Origin: Melieria omissa
Taxonomy: Eukaryota; Arthropoda; Insecta; Diptera; Ulidiidae
Direction of reading: 5' to 3'
DNA: 64,000 bases
NCBI GenBank assembly: GCA_963971225.1
Contig: OZ020268.1
Location: 8,537,532 to 8,601,531 of the forward strand
Part shown: piece by piece, positions 1-9,857 of the stretch
Layout: every line of letters starts with the position of its first letter
Position numbering within the stretch: position 1 is the first letter of the stretch
Translations under genes and position numbers: made by a program
The notes under the pieces: generated by a model
Databases searched by the model: none
The model's input: only the letters and a program-made list of their open reading frames with translations
What the model was told of the DNA's origin: nothing

Positions 1-1470
1 GCACAGGATACAGGGGGAGAAGAAAGGAATACAAATAAATCAGTTGGATGACTTTCGTGAAGTGGTTGATCAACTTTTACTACACCAAGATTCACTAAAG
101 CCATGGTGTAGTAAAATCACATAACTCTCAAAAGTGTAGTTAACAACAAAGGTATAAAAAACAACACATTGCGTCTAAAATGGCCCTCGAATTCTATGCG
201 ACAGCTTAATAAAATTTTACAACCCAACATGTTGTGTTAAAATATCACATCCACATTTGACCAATTTATGTATGCAGCCAAAAGTTGATTTTTTACATAA
301 TTTACCAACAAAATGTTAAATTAAATTAGCATTGTGCTTTATAAAATATTAGCTTTTCAAAAAGTCATCACAGTTCACTACAAAAACAAAATACAAAAAA
401 TTCTAATTTTAACGCAGCAACGCAGTAAATAAAGTTCATCAGCGAATATTGCAAAATTTTAATTATGAATCATAACATTTGAGATACAATAAGCAACAAA
501 ATATCAAATTCCGCTCAAGTCTATAATATATGTGCAAAAATTATTTTCGTTGCACGTTTCTGGCAGTTGAAAAGCGTATTAGGCAAATTACGATCAATTG
601 TGCAATACGGTCAATGCGCTTCTGCATAAATTCACACATCACTGCGGCTCGCTGACAGACCGACCGGCAGTTGAGTGCCCGTAAATTCAACTAACATTTG
701 ACTTTATTGCTGTATATGACACACACACATAAACAAAACGATCCGCGTGGGAACAGGTAGCAGACAGAGCTTTGCGCATCTGTCTGCCTCTTTGTATAGC
801 TGTCTATTTCCATGTGTGTGTATGTGTGTGTGCGTGGTTTTATGGCGCTCATAATCAGTTTATACGCTCGTGCATATACTTTTCAACTTTATTGGTTATA
901 ATAAAAACGCCATTTGCAAAATTAACTGAAGCCCGACTGCGTGTGCAGTGCAACTTCCATTAAAGGGTTCGCCTGCGGCGGTTGTTTGTGCAGCTGCACG
1001 ACAGCCCAGCGTGTTCAGTTGCCGCTTTCCAAGTCATCCACACAGAGATTACAGTTCGCTGTGCGAGTTGGCACAGAACTAGGCAAATTAGTCGCAATTA
1101 CTCGAGCGGATTTAGTGTGTTGAGCCATTTCGGAGTAATAAACGTGTGTATGTGTGTTGAGCAGACAGGTTTGTGTGTGTGTGTGCAACAGTTACAGTGC
1201 CATGAGACATCGGAACAAGGTTCGAGTACAATGAGTTTGAAAGAGAAAGTTGCACAACTCTGGAGAAACTAACTTGCGAGAGCAGAACATGAAAGACTTT
1301 TTATACAAAAGTTCAATGCACGCAACTTTGGCTCCAATAAGGCAATGAACCTGGGGAGAGGGAATTCTTGAAGACTCGATTCAAATGGTATTGAGCTCAA
1401 ATGTTGTGTACGAATTCTGCCCAAAATGAAATCCAAATTGTCGCAAAGGCAACTATCGAAAACAATCTAC
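1..1470. other. Non-coding stretch, no gene seen
   Basis: AT-rich sequence that looks unique, with no coding signature. The short open frames here (60-96 codons) are rich in Cys/Val or run across TG tracts (about 812-832 and 1167-1184) and have no domain. I see no splice-bounded exon, tRNA or terminal-repeat element. Confidence 0.5.
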
Positions 1471-1995
1471 CAAAATAGTTGTGATGGGTTCAAACAAAAT
1501 GAAGTCAAACAAAGATGAAAACACTGTGCGACAAAAATCAAAAAATTTCAAAACACACGAAAAATTCAAATCTATATATTTACAAAACTAGTGGCCAAAT
1601 GTAGTAAAACTGCGTTTTTAGTTTTTCCCTCTGACGTCAGGATTTTTTTAAAAGGACTTTGAAATTTCAAGGACATGTTTATTTCAAAGAGTTATTTTAG
1701 ACATTGAGCGCATTGTAGAATAACAATGTGTATCAAATGAAAGAGAAAAATTCTTATAATCTTAGAAAATTTAATGTTTTGCTGCAAAAGGACGGAGAGG
1801 TATTGAAAATATCCTTTGAAAACTTTATCCTTGAATATCTTTGGAAATTTTCAATAGTGTTTTTTTTAAACATACATCTTAAGGACTAATATGTACACTT
1901 CCACATCCTTGAATTTCGTCCTTCTACCTTAATTAGATTATGATATCAAAATAGTTGTGATGGGTTCAACTAAAGTGAAGTTAAACAAAGATGAA
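1471..1995. repeat. 49-bp direct repeats flanking a degenerate MITE-like segment
   Basis: Two near-identical 49-bp sequences (1471-1519 and 1947-1995, about 45/49 identical) bracket a 427-bp core. The core begins AACACTGTGCGACAAAAA, close to the terminal repeat of the MITEs at 5314 and 8412. It also carries their internal motif TATCAAATGAAAGAGAAAA, so I read it as a degraded, truncated copy of that family. The direct repeats are far too long for an ordinary target-site duplication. A local duplication that included the flank, or recombination between copies, is more likely. Confidence 0.6.
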
Positions 1996-2118
1996 TAATC
2001 AAACGGCTAAAGTTTTTGTTATTTTTTTACAATTTCGCTTTAGAAACACTCACACTAAATATGCAAAATATTAAATTCTTTTAAATTTCATTTTGATTTG
2101 TTTCAGTTTCATATATTC

Positions 2119-2424
2119 ATAGTGTTACGAAAATTACTTCCTAGGTTCGTTTGGATTGTGTTTGCAAATAAAACAACTTCAATTATTCAGCGCAAAACGC
2201 AGTCAGAAACAATCACTTTATTTAGAGATTTACACTTCGCTTGTATCTACACTTGTTACCACTTTGCTTGCTTAACACAGACTCGACCCCTTGCTGCTTT
2301 TATACTAGTTTTCTTATCGCGCCGAAGTTTCTATCTCGATTTTGCTAGCAAAGCTCATCACCTTTCGCGAACCATCCTTGCCATATCGGACTATACCAAG
2401 CGAATTAGTATTGTTGTATTGTGA
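2119..2424 (-). mobile_element. Possible solo LTR of an LTR retrotransposon
   Basis: Read on the minus strand, the segment has a TATA-like box (TATAAAAGC, near 2306-2298), AATAAA-type hexamers further downstream, and an end reading CGTAACA, as LTRs of many insect retrotransposons do. The 5' edge and a target-site duplication could not be placed, and no gag or pol is nearby. The open frame on the plus strand (2098-2424) has no domain. The call rests on architecture only. Confidence 0.3.
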
Positions 2425-2639
2425 AAGTACTGTTTAGGCCCAAAAAAAAATATTTTTTTCTCCAAAATCCCAGAGTTGTGTTACCTCTTAAGCTTCAAAA
2501 AAGAAGTACTTTGCAAGATCTTTTTTATTATTCTTCTTCCTTATTTCAGTGTATTAACATCTCCTGCTTTGCTAGATCGGAAATATCACTGAGATGGTCG
2601 ATGAAGCTCCAATTAAAAGGTACTCGATTTGGTAGTTGA

Positions 2640-4370
2640 AGTCAGCAATGAACAGAAAGTTTGTGTCTTTTTTGAAAGGACCAAGTAAAGGAAAACCTCT
2701 CAGTGCATTTTTAATGTTTTTTCTGCTTTCTCTTCCTTCGATTCTGTTTTATTTAGGGCTATTTAATCTATTCAGTGAGTATCCCAAGGGAACAGTCAGT
2801 ATGCTGAACCATTGAAACTTCACCTCTTGAGACCGCCTTGGAAACATTGTCGTCTGTCCCTTGTGCAATTACCAACTTAAGTCATTTTAATATTCTTACC
2901 ATAATTGAGTGTGTGATAGCAATATTCGTGAGCCACACTTTTCAACTAATCAAATTTAGCCATCAACTTTGGGCAATTGTCAAATAATTAAAACACTCCA
3001 ACTCAACTTGAAGTTGATAAATATGTCAAACAAGACATTAAACACCAAACGGGCATAAAGCACTCATGTGTGCAAAACAAACACAAGGCAGCACGTTTTC
3101 TTGCTTGTTTGGCTGTGTGGAAAGCAATAAACAGAGCACACACAAAAGTGCGACGCTACTTGATGGCCTCGTGCCACTTGACTTGCTTATTGACTTTTCA
3201 TCTGCACTCGTGAGTGGGTAGCGGGATGCACGACATTTTAATACTGTTGGCAAAGTGAACAAATACCCACACACAAACACACACACACACACGCACTTGA
3301 CTAGCAACGAAAAGGAAATTTTAAGCGTATTTTGCTAAGTTGGACGAGTAGTCTGTAAGGAGCTTCACTGCACAAACTCTTGCAAACCAACACATGAACG
3401 CACACTGCCACATGAGACATACATATGGCTTTGCATATGTGTGCGTGTGTAAAGATGTCTTGAATAAATGGCACTGAGTGGCGGTAACCTTCGCAGACGA
3501 CTGTTTGATTGCCAAATAAGGCGACCGCAACAATTGCGTCGCTCAAGTGAAACGCAACTCGAGTTGCGGCTTTCAAGTGCCCACAGCGCTCTCAGACGAG
3601 CATTGACGCCCATTAAACCAATTGCGGCGGAAACAGACACAAACATTGCAACAGTTGACATTTTATTAATAAAGCACAGTGCGCACAACAGCAAATCGGA
3701 AAAGTACTCGGCAAGAGGCATTTAATATTTCCGCTGCTTGTATGCGCCAACTAAAATGCTCTCTCACAAGGATGACAAGACGACTTTATGTAGGACGACT
3801 GAAAATGCGAGAGTGTCTTTAAATTGTGAAAGTTTCTTCATTACAAGCAGAAAGACGAAACAAATATGAATTTCTCATTCCCATATGGGAAAATAAATAG
3901 AGTGACACAATACGATTGTATCAGTTTGTGCACATCTTTCGTTTGTCAATTAGAGGGTTTTTGATTCAGGCAACAGACTTAAAGACAAAACTTAAAGAAA
4001 TCTATGGTAAAGCAACAATTTATATGCATGGTTTTTCATGGAGAAGACGAGGTATATAGTCGCCCATGGTTCTTCAATGATCTTTGCAACAACTGCTTTG
4101 ATGAAAATGAAACATAGACGACAGAACTCTTACTGTGAAACTTTCCAGTTCTACAGGGACTTTGTTACTACTTTTTGGGGTCTAGTTTGCTGCCTGGTTG
4201 CAGCCAAGTAGTTTTACTACTCGCAAGTTTCAAAGCAGTCATCAGTAGTCTAGTCTGAACGATGCAGCAGATGCTGGACTTTAAGATTTTCTTAACTTAA
4301 TCAAAATGTAGAATTAGTTCATTGATTGTATTGATGAGAAGAAACAGTCTAATATTCCTCCACTTGCGTG
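2640..4370. other. Non-coding stretch with a CA microsatellite
   Basis: No gene seen. A CA-rich microsatellite lies at about 3268-3297. The overlapping open frames at 3300-3725 exist on both strands, start at different Mets and have no recognisable domain. They look like chance frames. Confidence 0.45.
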
Positions 4371-4373
4371 AAG

Positions 4374-5060
4374 GGATGGATGGATGGATGCATGTGAAGG
4401 GGAGCCGAGGAAATAGCCTAAGGGAGGTGATTACCTCAAGCACTCAGGCTCCATAACCCATTGTACTTAAGGCTCAGGATAAAGGTTGATAGAGGAGATG
4501 GGAATGGGAAAAGAAAAAGAGAAATTGGTTGGAAAGAGAGAGGGAGTTATGAATTCTCCTGTGCATATTTCCCGAACTCAGTAATGAATCTCCGAAGATC
4601 ACACAGAGCGAAAAAATGAACTTCGTCCATTCTCATAACATCTGAACCCAGCGTGCGCAATCTCATTCTAGAGAAGGCAGGACATGCATAGAGAAAGTGC
4701 TCTGTACTATCTACTTCCTCCAGGCAACATACGCAAGTCGGATCTTCGATGATGCCCATGTTGGCCATATGTCGCCCCCATGGATTGTGTCCTGTGATTA
4801 AGCCGACCATTCGTCGGAGGTCTTTCCTTCTCAGATCCTGGAGGAAATTCCCTGCTTTCCTGTTCGGGCTTTTCACAAAACACTTGGCAGTTTTACAGCA
4901 TCCCAAGCTAGACCAACGTTCTCTATGTAGGTTATTTACACAGGACTTGATCCAGTCCAGGGTTCCTGCTAGACTGGTGCCGATTATTGGTTCAGGCCCC
5001 ATGGGTGTGCACCCTGATCCACAGTTAGCCAGTTCTATGCAACTCCACATAACCTATAAG
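4374..5060 (-). mobile_element. 5'-truncated LINE, C-terminal end of ORF2
   Basis: The minus-strand frame 5050-4547 encodes 167 residues typical of the end of RNase-H-bearing non-LTR retrotransposon polyproteins (I/R1/LOA/jockey-like). It has a TGH-x5-RH stretch (GLITGHNPWGRH), a Cys-Cys-His-Cys knuckle (CVCC...EHFLYACPAF) and MRLRTLG. It is followed by a pyrimidine-rich 3' UTR and a CATC-type simple-repeat tail (4374-4390), the usual LINE 3' end. Reverse transcriptase and most of RNase H are missing, so this is a dead 5'-truncated copy. The 5' edge near 5060 is approximate and the clade is not resolved. Confidence 0.85.
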
Positions 5061-5313
5061 CTGGAGTGTACTGTCGATATCTTATATTTTTAACACTCCA
5101 CACCTCTACAATATACTTCAATGGTTTTGAACATAAGAGAAGCCCACAGGATTCTATTTAAGCCAGATATCCGTATCAGAGAGGTGTCTACTTTTTCTGT
5201 TCCAAGCTTCGAGCAACGTTCAGAGCAACGATAAATACAAAGAAGTGGATAAATACATAGGAGTACAAAAGTCTCTCAAGCGTGCGTCATCAACTCGTTG
5301 TTTTCCGTTCATA

Positions 5314-5741
5314 ACACCGTGCGACAAAAACTAAAAAAACTGTTCACACCGAAACAGTCCATATGACATGTGATCAAGGAGATTTTTGGTTTTAACATAC
5401 TTACTTTTTAAGAAAATTCTATATAAATTATCAAGGATAAAAAGGATTAAAATTTTCAAAGGACCTTTTTCATATCCTTTTTTACAAATTGACAAAAAAA
5501 TCAATTTTATTTAAATTGTTTAGCCTTTTCTCTTTCATTTGATATACATATCGCTGTATTCTAACGAGGTTAAGTATTTTTTATATTTTTTTATTTTTTA
5601 TTCCCTTCAAAATTTTGAAGTCCTTTTAAAGGGGCAAAGGATGTAGAAATTAAAAACTGAGCACGCGGTATTATTTTATTTGGTCTCTAATTAAACGTAC
5701 ATATGGATTTTTCCCGGTGTGAAAAATGCTGTCGCACGGTG
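5314..5741. mobile_element. MITE, TA-flanked, CACCGTGCGAC ends
   Basis: The left end ACACCGTGCGACAAAAA...CCATATG and the right end CATATGG...GTCGCACGGTG are inverted repeats of about 45 bp with a few mismatches, flanked by TA on both sides. The internal 330 bp is AT-rich and non-coding. TA duplication and size fit a Tc1/mariner-type non-autonomous element. A second copy is at 8412-9176 and a degraded one lies in 1520-1946. Confidence 0.85.
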
Positions 5742-5749
5742 TATCGTGA

Positions 5750-7850
5750 ATAAAGACAAGTCAGCCGACAAAATGGCCAGAGAAAACCAAAGCCAGATAC
5801 GCTGAACTCGGAATTAGCAGTGTACCCATTGACAAATACAAACCCAAATGATATCAATGGTTAACTGTAGAAGGCAAAGGCTTTAAGACTTTCAGAGAGC
5901 ACGACTAAGAATCATTCATCTGCTAACACACTTAGCGACAATAGCCCAAAGATTGGACACTTGTTAAAATTTAGTATTGCAGAAGCTGTAGGAACGATAC
6001 GAGAACCTAACACTTCCAACGCAGCTGTCTAGCTTCCTATAATCAGACTTCAGAACATCCAAGGGAGCAGTGCATTTTAATCTCTAACCTCGTAATGAAA
6101 TAAATTATAAAAATTTTTCTAACCCTTGAATTAAAAACTTTACAACTTAATTCAAGCAAATTCATTCAACCAACAAATAAAATAATAAATTCTAAATTAA
6201 TATTCCCGCATCGATGTCACATGAGGAACCACTCGTGCTTAGATAAAATGCCAATGGAACAACTGCAGATACATAAAACCGTAACAACGCCGCACCGCTC
6301 CAATGTGTCATAGATAAACATTTCGAAATGTTGGTGTGTGACTGGCATGAATTGCGCCACACAATGAACAACCACACAGCCGCAAACAATACCGCCACCA
6401 AAGCAAGCACAAGCACATATACACACACACACAAACACAAACAAACACAGGCACAAAGGGACCGAGAGTACGAGAGACGCAGCGCGAGCATTATTCGTCA
6501 CACGAGTAATGAGAAATATGAAAGTCAAGGAGCGCATTATGTGCGCCTGACACACTTTCACTTTAGATCCCCACACACACAAAAACCACACACACACAAA
6601 CACGTAGACACAGGCGAGTAAAGGACGAAATGGCTCGATGCGGTTATTTGTGCTCGTAAATTCGGGCTCGCCGCTTATTGCATATTTTGTGCTCCATTTT
6701 GTATTTTGTTTCTTGATATTTTTTCGCTCTTTTTTTCATTTTCATTTTCACACAGCGTGTGTCACATTTCGCATTTATTTGTTATTCATGGCCGGCGCAT
6801 TAACACACACACACACACACTGACAATCACGCACATACGCCGAGAATCAGCGCATCGCTATCGGGTTTGCGTTGCTCTAACTGCATACAAATCAGCAATG
6901 CGGCGCAAATCTCGGCTCGCAGTTACCGTTAAGAATAAAGAATGCAAAATGTAAATACATATTTAATGACTTGAGAAATGCGCCGCGAACGCCAACTTTT
7001 CGGTCGCATTAATGCCCCAAATCGGGCAAAAGTTGCACTTGCACGCGCTGGAATTCACGCTCCCAGAAAAAGGCAAACAAAGTCAGTTTTAATAATTAAG
7101 AAAATTTCCAAAAAAAAAAGAAAGTCGCTTCCACTGTCGCCCCCAGCCGAGTGCAAACATTTTAAATTGTGCAAAAAGTTTGCACTCGCTTATGGTAATT
7201 TCGCGCGCTTGATGGCCGCGGCGCGTCGGGGCGCGAGTTCAATTGCATTCGGGCGCGCGGTGGCTGTGCATAGTCGCGTTGACTGCAGCCAAAATCTTTA
7301 AGCAGCTAAACTTGGGCGCTGAAATTTGAATTTAATTTACAGTTGCAAATTTGCCGGGCGTCTACGCTTCGGCGCATGCAGCGCGTAACAAAGCCGAATT
7401 GCCCGCAATAATAATACAGCAAAACTTTAGTGCGCACCCCAACGCAGACGCCGCCGCGCGCCAAATGCAGCGTCAGATACGCTTTGGTATTTGCTTGGTT
7501 TTCTGTGCGCGCTCACTTTTCGTTCACACTTTGCATAATCTTGGAGTGTTGGCAATTAGTGCCGCACACTGCGCTGCAGCGCCGCAAACAGTTTGCTCGG
7601 CGCGTTTACTCAACGCTAATCGCTTTAAAAATGGCTTGTACGATGCACAACAGTTGCCACCATTACGACGAGCGCACTTAAAGAGCAATTCGCGAAAATG
7701 GCTCTTTGTGGCGCATTTTAATTGACATCACTTCGACGCTGTCGTCATAGCGTGGGAATGTGAGGGGGGGAAACGGCATGCAACTTACACGATCCCTTAT
7801 CGAAATGAGTCTAATTTTGAGTTTGTTGATACTGACGAATTGGATTTTCG
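5750..7850. other. Non-coding stretch with CA repeats and a GC-rich island
   Basis: No gene is supported. CA repeats lie at about 6419-6450 and 6801-6822. From about 6975 to 7740 the sequence becomes GC- and CpG-rich and looks unique. Open frames of 83-124 codons there have no domain and overlap in several frames. The island could be regulatory, but this is only a compositional observation. Confidence 0.45.
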
Positions 7851-7857
7851 TTGTTGG

Positions 7858-7915
7858 AGTTCAGTGGTTAGTGCAATGGACTATAAGCCCGAGAGAGGTG
7901 TGTTCGAACATCGAC
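7858..7915 (+). repeat. tRNA-like SINE head (fragment)
   Basis: It contains an A-box-like GTGGTTAGTGCAATGG and, 30 bp on, a B-box-like GTGTTCGAACATC, spaced as in tRNA-derived SINEs. The T-arm does not pair (TGTTCGAACA is a palindrome in itself), so this is not a functional tRNA. No second copy with the same head is in the window. Confidence 0.3.
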
Positions 7916-7989
7916 TCAGTACTGAGTGCAGCATGAAATGAAAATTTCCTAAAAAGAATAACTTATGAAAATATTCGAAACTGCAAAAA

Positions 7990-8220
7990 TAAATCCAAAC
8001 CAGTTTGAACTCTTTATGAAGGAGAGCTTATCCAAGATTTCAACTCTTGCCACGCTAGCCAGGTCTATCAGGAATCTTGACCACAGGGTGCAGACTCGGC
8101 ATTCCTGCGAGGCTAAGCAGTGACACAAGAATTGTTGTACAGTTTCCATTTTTTTTATTTATCTCCGCAGTTGCTGCAGACATCATTGGACGAGGAGCGC
8201 CTTTTGTGAACATCGACTCA
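7990..8220 (-). mobile_element. LINE remnant, C-terminal knuckle region
   Basis: The minus-strand translation of 8149-7990 reads METVQQFLCHCLASQECRV... followed by SRFLIDLASVARVEI and SFIKSSNWF. This is the usual end of LINE ORF2 proteins with RNase H: a knuckle ending FLCHC, a LGSxFL-type motif and a final FIKxxxWF. The upstream part is out of frame. It is a small inactive fragment, different from the one at 4.4-5.1 kb. Confidence 0.6.
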
Positions 8221-8411
8221 ATCGCGCAGCGTCCTGTTATGACTCCGAATTAAGGTTCAACACAGAAACGGTGTAAATTGTGTGTTTTTCAAGAAACAGA
8301 GAGTCATTCTGACTCCAACTCAATGGAGAACACAAGCTTCTGCGAGCCATTGTGAAGTTGAGTCGTTTTGGTTCATTTTCGCAATGTTAATTTATGACTT
8401 TAAAAATTATA

Positions 8412-9176
8412 ACACCGTGTAACAAAAATATAAAAAAATGTTTCACACCGAAAAAAATCCATATGGGCCTGAAACTAGAGCACAAACATAGTAATATTGC
8501 GAACTCAGTTTTTCATTCCTTCATCCTCAACATTTTCAAGGGGATAAAAAAATGTATAAAAAATACTAAAAAGAAAATGAAAGAAGAAAGGCTCAAGAAT
8601 TTAAATAAAATTGATTTTATATCTATTTGTAAAAAGAGGATATGAAAAAGGTCCTTTGAAATTCTTGTGCTTTACATCCTTGAAAATTTATACAGAATTT
8701 TCTTCAAAAGTAAAAAAAAGTAAAACCCAAAATCTCCTTGATCACGTGTCAAAGTTGTGAAGTCCTTTTAAAAGGACAAAGCATGTAGAAATGAAAAACT
8801 AAGTACGCCGTTTGCCAGTGTCCGACCGAAACCACTTTTTTGGGCCGAAACCGAGTTCCGGTTTTTTATTAAATATTCGTCCGAAACCGACACCGAAACT
8901 TTCTACAATTTTTCAACAATCGAATTTTACTTTAAGTAAATTAAGAACAAACAAAACATAACATAAATAAATACTTATTAACAAAAACAATTAATTCATT
9001 TTTTAAGAACATAAACTGCCAAATAAAATGTAAAAAATATTCCAGAAAGTTTCGAAACCGAAACCACTTATTTGGGCCGAAGCCGAAACCGAATATTCGG
9101 TCGGACACCAATATTTGGTATTCAGTTCTATGCACATATGGATTTTTTCCGGTGTTGAAAATGCTGTCGTATGGTG
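8412..9176. mobile_element. MITE, second copy, with a nested insertion
   Basis: The ends ACACCGTGTAACAAAAATA and, at the right, CATATGGATTTTTTCCGGTG...ATGGTG are inverted and flanked by TA. The family is that of 5314-5741, but the internal region is in the opposite orientation relative to the window. Removing the nested element (8818-9108) leaves about 470 bp, close to the other copy. The longer inverted arms here (motif around TCCTTTTAAAAGGA) suggest the full-length element had long terminal repeats. Confidence 0.8.
8818..9108. mobile_element. Small inverted-repeat element nested in the MITE
   Basis: The ends GTGTCCGACCGAA (left) and TTCGGTCGGACAC (right) are perfect inverted repeats of 13 bp. 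Inside, GAAACCAC..TTTGGGCCGAA occurs twice in direct orientation. It interrupts the host MITE just after a sequence matching ACTGAGCACGCGG of the intact copy at 5.66 kb, which shows it inserted later. No clear target duplication was found, so the superfamily is unknown. Confidence 0.65.
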
Positions 9177-9360
9177 TAATATCTCACAAAAAAAATTTAA
9201 TTTTTTTTTAATTCCATACACAAATGTTCGGCCCATCCCATCCCATCTTCCTTACAAAATAAAGTTCAACAAACAAAATTAAATAAAAATTAACAAAATC
9301 ATTAAAGTCAAGGGGTCAACCTCCGGAAGATTTTGAAATTTAGCATATATTACATGTTAA

Positions 9361-9853
9361 CCCTTCGTTGCATGATTTAACTTCCGTGAAGAAAAAACAT
9401 TTTTATCATACAATTCTTGTTGCTAGTTAAGTTCTGATGATAAAAATTAAATTTTGTTCAATTCCTGTATCTATGAAAGAAGTTTTACGGACATTTTTCG
9501 TATCCTGGTGAGAACACTACCGCCGAAATGAAAGTCGGGTTTATCTATTTTTTAGTGTTGGCTACTACGGAAAGTCGAACAGAGGTCAGGCGTCACTGTT
9601 TACTCGTAATTCAACGCGCTAAACAGCTGAGCAACGGCGACTGCCATATCACCATCGCCAACAATAACCAAAATTATTTCACCAAATCAAAACACTTGTT
9701 GTTTTTTCGATTCTCTTGCACATACTTTCAATTATATTCGCAAAATTCCATTAGTAATCAAATGTTTTAACAAAAAATAACTCTAAAATGTTGAATAGAA
9801 TAGATTCCAAATCTATAAAACATTGCATATATGTAAGGTCATGCATCGAAGGG
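9361..9853. mobile_element. piggyBac-type MITE with TTAA target duplication
   Basis: TTAA at 9357-9360 and again at 9854-9857 bounds inverted ends CCCTTCGTTGCATGA and TCATGCATCGAAGGG (14/15 match). The TTAA target site and CCC-start ends are diagnostic of the piggyBac superfamily. There is no transposase frame. A tRNA-derived SINE (about 9490-9643) lies inside. Confidence 0.8.
9490..9643 (-). mobile_element. tRNA-derived SINE, diverged copy
   Basis: On the minus strand it starts GCAGTCGCCGTTGCTCAGCTG (A-box region), has a B-box-like GTTCGACTTTCC, then a body with TTTCGGCGG and TCTCACCAGGA. This aligns stepwise with the SINE at 14188-14410. It has lost most of the 3' part. It is nested in the TTAA-flanked MITE. 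Confidence 0.65.
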
Positions 9854-9857
9854 TTAA

